Shown piece by piece: positions 8,311-15,077 of a DNA stretch of 64,000 bases. This DNA is from Streptomyces sp. RKAG293 (GTDB lineage Bacteria; Actinomycetota; Actinomycetes; Streptomycetales; Streptomycetaceae). The stretch's first letter is position 1. Each line of letters begins with the position of its first letter. Location of the stretch: the NCBI RefSeq assembly GCF_023701745.1, contig NZ_JAJOZB010000001.1:6743001-6807000 (forward strand), in the 5' to 3' direction. The notes beneath the pieces were generated by a model. It was not told the DNA's origin, did not search any database, and saw nothing but the letters and a program-made list of their open reading frames with translations. The position numbers and the translations under genes are program-made.

Positions 8311-9750
8311 CTAGCTCGGTTCCGGTCCCCTGAGCGGCTTGCCCATCGCCGACCGGGGGATCTCGTCCAGGAAGCTGATCCGCCGCGGCATCTGGTGCGG
8401 GGCCAGCCGGGACTGGCACCACGCGAGCAGTTCCGCGACGGTGAGGTCGGAGCCGGTGACGATGCGGGCGGCCGGAACCTGGCCGCGTACGTCGTCGGGG
8501 GCCGCGACGACCTGGACGTCGGTCACCGCGGGGTGCCGGGCCAGCACCCGTTCGATCTCCGCCGGGCTGACCTTCTTGCCCGCGACGTTGATGATGTTCT
8601 TCAGCCGGCCGTTGATCCGGATACCGCCGTCCTCGATCCGGGCCAGATCGCCGGTGCGGTACCAGCCGCCGTCGAAGTCGAGCGGGAGCAGCCCGTCGGT
8701 GCCGGTGTAGCCGGCCGCCAACGCGTCGGTGCGCAGCTGCAGTTCACCGCCGCCGGACACGCCGTCGACCGGGACCATCCGGGGGACGACGCCGGGGAAC
8801 GGCGTGCCGACCTCGCCCGGCAGCTGCTCCCCGGTGCTGAGCGCCGCGGAGAGCGCCCCGGTCTCCGAGGACCCGTACGCGTTGTAGAGGGCGAAGTCGT
8901 ACCGCCCGGTGATGGCGCCGGCCGTCGCCGGGGGCAGCGGGGCGCCCGAGGAGACCGCCATCCGCAGCTCCCCGAAGTCCAGCGGTGCGGCGATGCCCGC
9001 CAGCAGCTGGAACTGGAAGGGCAGCCCGACCAGCGTCCGCGCCCCGTGCTCGCGCACCGCGCGGGCCAGTTGGGACGGTATGGACCGGGAGGGGACGTGC
9101 CGGACCGGGGTGCCGTGCAGCAGGGGCGCGGCGATGCCGTAGGCGAAGCCGTAGCAGTGGAAGGACAGGGTGCTGACGACGGCCGGCAGGCCCTGCCCGT
9201 ATCCCATGAACGCCGCGATCCGGTGCGCGTCCGTGAGGACGGTGGCGGCCGGCCGGACCACGCCGGTGGGCGTTCCGGTGGATCCGGAGGTGAGGAAGAT
9301 CTGGGAGCGGGCCGGGATGCCGGCCAGGCTGTGGGTGGCGGCCCGGGTGTGCGTCCACAGCTCGACACCGCCGTCCGACGTCCGCACGGCGGGCGGCTCC
9401 GACGGTTGCGACGGTTGCGATGGCTCCGACGGTTGCGATGGCTCCTGGAGCGTCGCGCTGTCCCGGACGACGAGCCCGCCGAAGTCGGTGGGCGCCCCGG
9501 GATCGCTGTGCAGGACGGTCAGTCCGGCCAGGTCCGCGGCGAGGGTGACCACCGCGCGGACGGCCGCGTCGGCGATGTCCACGACCACCGGAACTCCCGC
9601 GGTGGGGTGCCGTCCGAGGTGCCCGGCGAACACTTCCGCCGAGGTGATCAGCTCACGGTAGGTCCACGCCCGCTTGCCGGAGATGAGGGCGACGGCGTCG
9701 CCCCGTCCCGCCCCGTCCCGAACTGCCGAGAAGAATCCGGCGTCCGCCAC
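8311..9750 (-). CDS. stand-alone acyl/aryl-AMP ligase (ANL family)
   Basis: A 479-residue adenylate-forming enzyme that would activate a carboxylic acid as its AMP ester and load it on the neighbouring ACP (or CoA). Core motifs are present in order: A3 FLTSGSTGTPTGVVRP, A5 NAYGSSETG, A7 YRTGDLARI, A8 GRLKNIINVAGKKVSPAEIE and A10 PRSAMGKPLRG with the catalytic Lys. The usual Lys of the A3 loop (PKG) is Thr here. The protein ends soon after A10. A stretch of Ser-Gln/Glu-Pro triplets at about residues 103-119 is a low-complexity insert. The start is GTG 9750, chosen because AGGAGG stands four bases upstream; earlier starts would overlap the ACP gene. Context favours hydroxybenzoate as substrate. 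Confidence 0.9.
   Translation of the reverse strand: MADAGFFSAVRDGAGRGDAVALISGKRAWTYRELITSAEVFAGHLGRHPTAGVPVVVDIADAAVRAVVTLAADLAGLTVLHSDPGAPTDFGGLVVRDSATLQEPSQPSEPSQPSQPSEPPAVRTSDGGVELWTHTRAATHSLAGIPARSQIFLTSGSTGTPTGVVRPAATVLTDAHRIAAFMGYGQGLPAVVSTLSFHCYGFAYGIAAPLLHGTPVRHVPSRSIPSQLARAVREHGARTLVGLPFQFQLLAGIAAPLDFGELRMAVSSGAPLPPATAGAITGRYDFALYNAYGSSETGALSAALSTGEQLPGEVGTPFPGVVPRMVPVDGVSGGGELQLRTDALAAGYTGTDGLLPLDFDGGWYRTGDLARIEDGGIRINGRLKNIINVAGKKVSPAEIERVLARHPAVTDVQVVAAPDDVRGQVPAARIVTGSDLTVAELLAWCQSRLAPHQMPRRISFLDEIPRSAMGKPLRGPEPS
9395..9445 (-). repeat. 9-bp tandem repeat inside the ligase gene
   Basis: About 5.7 copies of a 9-base unit alternating GGCTCCGAC and GGTTGCGAC/T (forward strand). 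They encode a Ser-(Gln/Glu)-Pro linker in the ligase and keep the reading frame, so copy number can vary without inactivation. Confidence 0.85.
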
Positions 9751-9781
9751 TGCTCCTCCTGGATATCCGGTCAAGAGCCGG

Positions 9782-10033
9782 TCAGCGGTGGGTGAGGACG
9801 AAGTCGGCCATCCGGCCGACCGACTGGAAGTTCTCCACGTCCAGGTCCTCGTCCGGGATGGTGATGTCGAACTCCGACTCCAGCCACACCAGGGTCTCCA
9901 GGATTCCCAGGGAGTCGAATCCGGCGAACTGCCGCAGATCGTCCGTCTCCTGGAGCGCGGCACCGCGCGCTTCCGGCAGGGTCTCCGCGAGGCGGCCGAC
10001 GAGCGCCGCCACGACTGTCTCCCGTGAAATCAT
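9782..10033 (-). CDS. discrete acyl carrier protein
   Basis: An 83-residue acyl/peptidyl carrier protein. The phosphopantetheine attachment serine is Ser41 in FDSLGILE, and the acidic helix II/III region (FDITIPDEDLDVENFQSVGRM) is typical of free-standing ACPs that interact with ligases and condensing enzymes. It is the first gene of the leftward operon and lies 31 bases before the ligase start. The ATG at 10033 is preceded by GGGAGAGGGACG. It probably carries the activated aryl acid to the condensation-domain protein encoded on the right arm. It needs a 4'-phosphopantetheinyl transferase; an Sfp-type enzyme is encoded at 45323. Confidence 0.92.
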   Translation of the reverse strand: MISRETVVAALVGRLAETLPEARGAALQETDDLRQFAGFDSLGILETLVWLESEFDITIPDEDLDVENFQSVGRMADFVLTHR

Positions 10034-10080
10034 CGTCCCTCTCCCACGCCATGGCAGGATCGCCCCGTACTCAGCCGGTA

Positions 10081-10096
10081 AGTTGTCTAGACCGGT
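10081..10096. promoter_or_regulatory. DasR-like (dre) palindrome in the divergent promoter of the biosynthetic cluster
   Basis: The 16-mer AGTTGTCTAGACCGGT contains the perfect 8-bp core GTCTAGAC and matches 13 of 16 positions of the dre consensus A(G/C)TGGTCTAGACCA(G/C)T. It lies 48 bases upstream of the ACP start and 218 bases upstream of the CobT-like start, in the 280-base region that must drive both arms. No other clear element was seen there. Regulation by DasR is inferred. Confidence 0.55.
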
Positions 10097-10313
10097 TGAG
10101 GGCGCGAGCGTAACAGCGGGCCCGGTCGGGGCGAAAGGGCTTTCCGTGAAGAGCGCTTGGACTTGTGGCGCGGTCCCTGAACGGCCTCCCGGACAGCTCC
10201 CGAGCGCTGGGGATCACCTCGTGACATCGGCAAAACCGCCGCGTACTGTGTGGCCCGGCCGCGGCCGGGGCCGGGGGAGCGGCCGCGGTGAACGCTTCGA
10301 CGGGGGAGGGCTG

Positions 10314-11513
10314 GTGGAGGTTTCGAGGGCGGCGGACGGGAGCGGGCACGGCGCCGGTGACCCTGCCGACGGTGGTGCCGGAGCGCTGCCGGAGGAACGG
10401 CTGGGCGCACTGACCGACGTGGTCGGCGCGTTCGACCGGCGGACCGCGCGGCTGGCGCGGCTGGTCGCCGCGACAGGATCCCGGCCGGCCGGCAGCCTCG
10501 GCCGCCTCGACGAGATCGGCTGGCAGGTCGCGGGAATCCTGCGGACGCACCGCGTCCGGCCGCTGCCCGTCGTGGTCTCGGTGCTGGCGGGCGACCACGG
10601 GGTGGCGGAGCACGGAGTCTCCGCCCACCGGCCGGAGTCCACGGCCCGGCTCTTCGCGGAGATCGTCGCGGGACGGGCGCCCGTCTGCGCGCTCGCCGCC
10701 CGGGTGGGCGGCCGGGTGGCGGCCGCGGACCTGGGGCTGCGCACCGACACCGGGGACCACCGCTACAAGGTCGGGAACGGCACGGCGGACATCACCCGCG
10801 CCGACGCGATGACCTACGGGCGGGCGCTGGACGCGATCGAGGCCGGCGCCCGGTTCGCCCACGAGGTCTTCCCCGCCGGGAGCATGGCCGCCTGCGGTGA
10901 GATCGGCGTCGGCAACACGACGTCGGCCGCCGCGCTGGCCGCCCGGCTGCTCGGGGCCGATCCGCGGGACCTCGCGGGCAGGGGTTCCGGCGTCGGCGAG
11001 GAGACCGTCCGGCTCAAGGCGCGGCTGGTGGAGCAGGCGCTGGAGCGCACGTCCGGGCTCGCCGGCGATCCGGTCCACGGCGGGGATCCGGTCCGGCAGC
11101 TCGCCGCGCTCGGCGGCTACGAGCTGTGCGGCAACGTCGGCCTGATCCTGGCCGCCGCCGCCCGCGGCTGCCTCGTGGTGCTCGACGGCTGTATGACGGC
11201 GGTGTCCGCGCTGATCGCCTGCCGGCTGTGCCCCCAGGTCCGCGAGTACCTGGTCGCCTCCCATGTCTCCACCGAACCCGCCCACCGGATGCTGCTGGAC
11301 GAGATGGGGCTGAAGCCGGTGCTCGACCTGGAGATGCGGCTCGGCATGGGATCGGGCGCCGCGCTCGCGGCCGGCCCGGTCAACGCACTGCTCGCGGTGA
11401 CCGAACTGGCCGCCGCGTCCGTCCCTCCACCTGCGGCTTCTCCCCCCTCGGCAGAGCAGTCCGGCAACGCAGCGGTGCGGACTCCCGACCCTTCAGGAAG
11501 CGAACGCATATGA
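10314..11513 (+). CDS. CobT-like nicotinate-nucleotide:base phosphoribosyltransferase, divergent
   Basis: A 399-residue homologue of CobT, which transfers phosphoribose from nicotinate mononucleotide to dimethylbenzimidazole (or phenols in ArsAB) in cobamide synthesis. Conserved blocks are GSLGRLDEIG, VLAGDHGVAEHGVSA, GTADITRADAM, GEIGVGNTTSAAAL, LGGYELCGNVG and LVASHVSTEPAH. The second key block is LGMGSGAAL (Met codon 11346-11348), where CobT has LGEGSGA with the general-base Glu (Glu317 in Salmonella); the other important Glu, in GE(M/I)G(I/V)GNTT, is kept. No cobalamin genes are nearby. The GTG at 10314 follows GGGGGAGGG; the N-terminal 25 residues and a Pro/Ser-rich C-terminal 30 residues are extensions. 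It overlaps the HAD gene by ATGA. I infer ribotide formation on a cluster-specific acceptor, or loss of catalysis. Confidence 0.85.
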   Translation: MEVSRAADGSGHGAGDPADGGAGALPEERLGALTDVVGAFDRRTARLARLVAATGSRPAGSLGRLDEIGWQVAGILRTHRVRPLPVVVSVLAGDHGVAEHGVSAHRPESTARLFAEIVAGRAPVCALAARVGGRVAAADLGLRTDTGDHRYKVGNGTADITRADAMTYGRALDAIEAGARFAHEVFPAGSMAACGEIGVGNTTSAAALAARLLGADPRDLAGRGSGVGEETVRLKARLVEQALERTSGLAGDPVHGGDPVRQLAALGGYELCGNVGLILAAAARGCLVVLDGCMTAVSALIACRLCPQVREYLVASHVSTEPAHRMLLDEMGLKPVLDLEMRLGMGSGAALAAGPVNALLAVTELAAASVPPPAASPPSAEQSGNAAVRTPDPSGSERI

Positions 11514-12145
11514 CGGTCCGGGGCGTCATCCTCGATCTCGACGGAACGCTCGTGGACTCCCGGGGCGTGCATGTGCGCTGTCTGCGCGCGGTGTGCCAGG
11601 ACCTCGGGCTGCCGCGGCCGAGCGCGGCCCTCATCGCGACCCGGTCGGCCGCGACCGATCTGGCGACGCTCGCCCGGCTGGCCGGCGAGCCGCTCGCGGA
11701 GCGGGCGATGGCGGCCTACAACGCGCACTTCCCGCTCGCGCTCGCGGCCGCGCCCGCCCCGCCCCGGCCGGGCGCCGCCGAGGCGATCGAGGCGCTGGCC
11801 GCGCTGGGCCTCGCCCTCGGGGTGTGCACCGGCCGCTCCCGGACCGCCGCGGCCCTGCTGCTCACCGCCGCGGGCCTCGACGTCCCGCTGCTGGTCGCCC
11901 GCGAGGACGTGGACCAGCCCAAACCGGCCCCGGAGGGTCTGCACCGGGCCCGCGGGCTGCTGGGACTCTCCGCGGCCGAGGTGGTCTTCGCCGGGGACAC
12001 CGCGCACGACGTCCGGCAGGGGGAGGCGGCGGGCATCACCACCTATCTGGTGGGCGGCGCCCCGGGTGCCGCGCTGGCGTCACTCGCCGAACTGCCCGCC
12101 CTGCTGACCGCCTCGCCGCTGCCGACCGCCGGGAGCGCGGGGTGA
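11510..12145 (+). CDS. HAD-superfamily hydrolase (probable phosphatase)
   Basis: A 211-residue haloacid-dehalogenase-like phosphatase of the phosphoglycolate phosphatase/beta-phosphoglucomutase type. Motif I is DLDGT (nucleophile Asp9, acid Asp11), motif II Thr is in GVCTGRS, motif III Lys is in DQPKPAPEG and motif IV is AGDTAHD. The helical cap (residues about 15-85) is of the C1 type. The start overlaps the CobT-like stop (ATGA) and its stop overlaps the condensation gene start (GTGA), so the three are translated as one unit. In cobamide loop assembly the alpha-ribotide made by CobT is dephosphorylated by a phosphatase; an equivalent step here is a natural reading but unproven. Confidence 0.88.
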   Translation: MTVRGVILDLDGTLVDSRGVHVRCLRAVCQDLGLPRPSAALIATRSAATDLATLARLAGEPLAERAMAAYNAHFPLALAAAPAPPRPGAAEAIEALAALGLALGVCTGRSRTAAALLLTAAGLDVPLLVAREDVDQPKPAPEGLHRARGLLGLSAAEVVFAGDTAHDVRQGEAAGITTYLVGGAPGAALASLAELPALLTASPLPTAGSAG

Positions 12146-13857
12146 GCGACGCGCAGCCGTTCCAGCTGGACTTCACCGGACTGCGCTCCGCCCAGGCGCC
12201 CCTGACATGGGGCCAGCGGGTGATCTACGAGGCGGTGCTGAGCAGGACCGAGGCGCACGGCTACGACTACGACATCAAGTACTTCGTGGAGCTGGACGGC
12301 ACCTCCACCACCGAGGACGTGCTGGCCGCCCTGCGGCAGGTGGTGGCCGGGTACGAGAGCCTGCGCACCGTCTACCTCCCGGGAGCGGACGGCGCGCCGC
12401 CCCGGCAGTCGGTCCAGGGGGAGGGACGGCTGCCCGTCCGGATCGACCGCATGGCGGCCGGCGCCGACCCCGAGGCCGAGACCGTCCGGCTGCACACCCG
12501 GATGGCGGAATCCGGCTTCGGCCTGTCACACGAATGGGGGATCCGGGTCACGCTGCTGCTGGCGCCCGGGGGAGCGCCGTTCCGCGTCCTCCTCTATCTC
12601 TCCCACGTGGCGCTGGACGGCTGGGCGCTGCGGATCCTGGAACAGGACCTGCGGGACCGGCTGGCGGGCCGGCCCGCCGCGGATCCGGCCGGGGCGCCGC
12701 GCACCCAGCCGCTGGATCTGGCGGAGCAGGAGCAGTCCGAGCGGGGCCGGGCGATGAACCGCCGGTCGGGCGCGTATGTGCGCAGGGTCCTCGACGGCGC
12801 CCCGCGGTCCATGTTCGCGGGGGCGGCGGGCGATCCCGGGGCCGCGCACGGCGAGCTGCGCTCCGCCCCGATGGACGCCGCCGCCCGGACGATCGCCCTG
12901 CGCTGCCAGGTGAGCACGGCGACCGTCCACCTCGCGGCGTTCGCGACGCTCCTCGCGCGCCGCAACGGCACCACCCGCTGCGCGCTGAAGACGATCTTCG
13001 CCAACCGGGTCGGCGCGGACCGGCAGGGCATGGTCGCCCCGCTCGCCTCCGATGTCGTGCTCTGTCCGGAGGTCTCCGGGCCCGCGTTCGACGACGTGGT
13101 CCGCGCCACCCACAAGGACACGCTGCGCGGGTACGCCAGGGCCCAGTACGACCCGGCTGACCTCGACGGGCTGATCGCGGCGGCGGGCGCGGCGCGGGGA
13201 CTGCGCCTGGACCTGTCCGTGCTGCACAACGACACCACCCTGTTGTTCGGCGACCCGGCACAGCGGACCCGGACACCGGAGGAAACGGAGGACACGGCGG
13301 AGCGGGAGAGCGCGGACGACCGCTCCTTCTCCTGGGCGCCGCCGTTCGCCCTGCCGGCGCTGAAGCTCTACTACAACGTGAGCGCGGAGCCGGACGGCCC
13401 GCGCACGGTGCACCGACTGGTCGCGGACACCGCGTACCTGCCCCGGGACGACGTCCGCGGGCTGCTCCTGGACATGGAGACGCTGCTGACCGAGTCCGCC
13501 CGCCGCCCCGGGGTGCCGATGGCGGCGTCGCCGGACGGCTACCTCGTCCGGCCCCTGGCAAGGGGCGACGACTGGCTGCTGACCGACGCCTCCTGGGCCG
13601 ATCTCGGTGCCATGCGCCGGGCCCTGCTCGGCCTGGAACCGGTGGCCGGCGCTGAACTGCTCGTCGACCGGGACGCCGCCGGCGTGCCCCGGGTGACGGC
13701 GCGGGTGGTCCCGCACCCAAGGGGTGACGGCGGCCGGCCCGTCACCGTCGGGGAGGTGCGGCGCGCGTACGAAGCGGCGCTCTCCGTCCTGCCCGATGTC
13801 GTTCTCCCGCACTACTACATCGTCGAAAGGCCCCAGTTCCGTGTCGCGTCCCACTGA
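12142..13857 (+). CDS. free-standing NRPS condensation-domain protein
   Basis: A 571-residue protein with a condensation (C) domain over residues about 20-480. The active-site HHxxxDG motif appears as SHVALDG (residues 154-160): the second, catalytic His and the structural Asp are kept while the first His is Ser. The motif near WGQRVIYEAVL resembles C1. The last 100 residues (after LVRPLARGDDW) are a small extra region of unknown role. Stand-alone C domains join a carrier-bound acyl group to a free amine or hydroxyl. No other NRPS module is present, so the likely donor is the aryl-ACP of the left arm. The GTG start overlaps the HAD stop; the 3' end overlaps the glycosyltransferase start by 17 bases. 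Confidence 0.85.
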   Translation: MSDAQPFQLDFTGLRSAQAPLTWGQRVIYEAVLSRTEAHGYDYDIKYFVELDGTSTTEDVLAALRQVVAGYESLRTVYLPGADGAPPRQSVQGEGRLPVRIDRMAAGADPEAETVRLHTRMAESGFGLSHEWGIRVTLLLAPGGAPFRVLLYLSHVALDGWALRILEQDLRDRLAGRPAADPAGAPRTQPLDLAEQEQSERGRAMNRRSGAYVRRVLDGAPRSMFAGAAGDPGAAHGELRSAPMDAAARTIALRCQVSTATVHLAAFATLLARRNGTTRCALKTIFANRVGADRQGMVAPLASDVVLCPEVSGPAFDDVVRATHKDTLRGYARAQYDPADLDGLIAAAGAARGLRLDLSVLHNDTTLLFGDPAQRTRTPEETEDTAERESADDRSFSWAPPFALPALKLYYNVSAEPDGPRTVHRLVADTAYLPRDDVRGLLLDMETLLTESARRPGVPMAASPDGYLVRPLARGDDWLLTDASWADLGAMRRALLGLEPVAGAELLVDRDAAGVPRVTARVVPHPRGDGGRPVTVGEVRRAYEAALSVLPDVVLPHYYIVERPQFRVASH

Positions 13858-14899
13858 CCGACCGACGGTCGGCGTCATCGTCCCCGCCATGAACTCCTCG
13901 GACTTCATCGACCAGGCCCTGGGGTCGGTGGCCATGCAGACCCGGCCCGTCGACCGGATCGTCGTCGTGGACGACTGCTCCGACGACGACACCGTGCGGC
14001 GCGTGGAGCGCTGGAGCGGGGTGCTGCCGCTGACACTGGTCCGCAACAGCCGCCGGCTCGGCGTCTGGGGCGCCCGGGGGACCGGGATCGAGCGGCTCGA
14101 CACCGACCTGGTGTGCCAGCTCGACGGCGACGACGCCTTCCTTCCGCACCACGTCGAGGCGATGTGCGACGCCTACGACGCCAGCCCGGGGCTGATCAGC
14201 CCCCGCCCGCTGACCTGGACGGGCCGCGGGCCGTTCGTCCCCGGCACGTACACCAAGGGGCGGCTGCCGCTCCCCGGCGACCAGCTCGTCCAGCTGCTCG
14301 CGCAGAACTACGTCGTGGTCGGCGCGCTGTACAGCCGGGCGCTGTACGACAAGGTCGGCGGCTTCCGGAAGATCGCCTACGGCGAGGAGTGGGACCTGTG
14401 GCTGCGGCTGGTCGCCGCGGGCGCGGTCGTCAGCAAGCCGGCGGACCCCTCGTACGTCTACCGCGTCCGGGCCTCCAGCTACGCGGGCGGCTTCGCGCGG
14501 AACGAGGCGGAGACCGAGGTGCTCGGCCGCTTCCTGGCCGAGACCCGGGACCCGCGACTGCGCCGGGCGGTCAAGATCGCCCTGCTCCAGCGGACCGGTA
14601 CGGACGGTCTGCCGGAGGCACACGATCCGCTCGCCGCGCCCGGGGTGGACGCGGCGGTGCTCGCCCGGGCGGGCATCGGGCGCGATCACCTTGTGTACGT
14701 GCGGCGGGATCCGGATCTCGGCTGGGTGCTCGGCGGCCGGGACGAATCGACGGGCGGGCCGGCGACGGCGGTGATCGCGGACGACGGCCGGCTCGTCCTG
14801 CGGATGACCGGAGGGGGGAACGAGTACGAGGTCACCTTCGTCGAGGACGAGCTGCTGCGCCGCGACACGTCTTCCCTCCGTGACGTCCTGAGGTGCTGA
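13841..14899 (+). CDS. family 2 glycosyltransferase
   Basis: A 352-residue GT-A fold, GT2-family glycosyltransferase. The nucleotide-sugar site is visible as VVDDCSDDDT (residues about 37-46) and the metal-binding DXD as QLDGDDAF; a later YGEEWDLWLRL block supplies the acidic catalytic-base region. The C-terminal 100 residues after the GT2 fold are not recognised. The GTG start at 13841 lies inside the end of the condensation gene, so it is coupled. It most simply transfers the deoxysugar made by the left-arm enzymes, although deoxysugar transferases in natural product clusters are more often GT1. It is the last gene of the right arm. Confidence 0.88.
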   Translation: MSRPTDRPTVGVIVPAMNSSDFIDQALGSVAMQTRPVDRIVVVDDCSDDDTVRRVERWSGVLPLTLVRNSRRLGVWGARGTGIERLDTDLVCQLDGDDAFLPHHVEAMCDAYDASPGLISPRPLTWTGRGPFVPGTYTKGRLPLPGDQLVQLLAQNYVVVGALYSRALYDKVGGFRKIAYGEEWDLWLRLVAAGAVVSKPADPSYVYRVRASSYAGGFARNEAETEVLGRFLAETRDPRLRRAVKIALLQRTGTDGLPEAHDPLAAPGVDAAVLARAGIGRDHLVYVRRDPDLGWVLGGRDESTGGPATAVIADDGRLVLRMTGGGNEYEVTFVEDELLRRDTSSLRDVLRC

Positions 14900-14969
14900 G
14901 CGGGCACGGGCGACCTATGACGCATCGGGCTTTCCGTCGCAGAATGGTCTCAGCCCTTGACGGGACATC

Positions 14970-14992
14970 ACCCTAAAGGCTCAGCTTAGGGT
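14970..14992. promoter_or_regulatory. inverted repeat ACCCTAA...TTAGGGT upstream of rok7B7
   Basis: Seven-base arms (14970-14976 and 14986-14992) flank a 9-base spacer, 86 bases before the rok7B7 start, close to a TTGACG -35-like hexamer at 14957-14962. It may be an operator, for instance autoregulatory. No experimental consensus is known to me. Confidence 0.35.
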
Positions 14993-15077
14993 TCACATGT
15001 TGTAGACGACGGGGTCTCACTGGTGCGGCCTCGTCCGTTCGGGCGGCGGTTAGTACCGCCTGCCGAGGCAGGAGTGG

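Noticed and set aside
5449..14899. Prophage or transposon origin of the cluster
   Set aside because: No integrase, transposase, terminal repeats or attachment-site tRNA is visible, and base composition is like the surroundings.
14900..15077. Small RNA or tRNA gene between the glycosyltransferase and rok7B7
   Set aside because: No cloverleaf or terminator could be drawn; only a 7-bp inverted repeat and a -35-like hexamer were seen.
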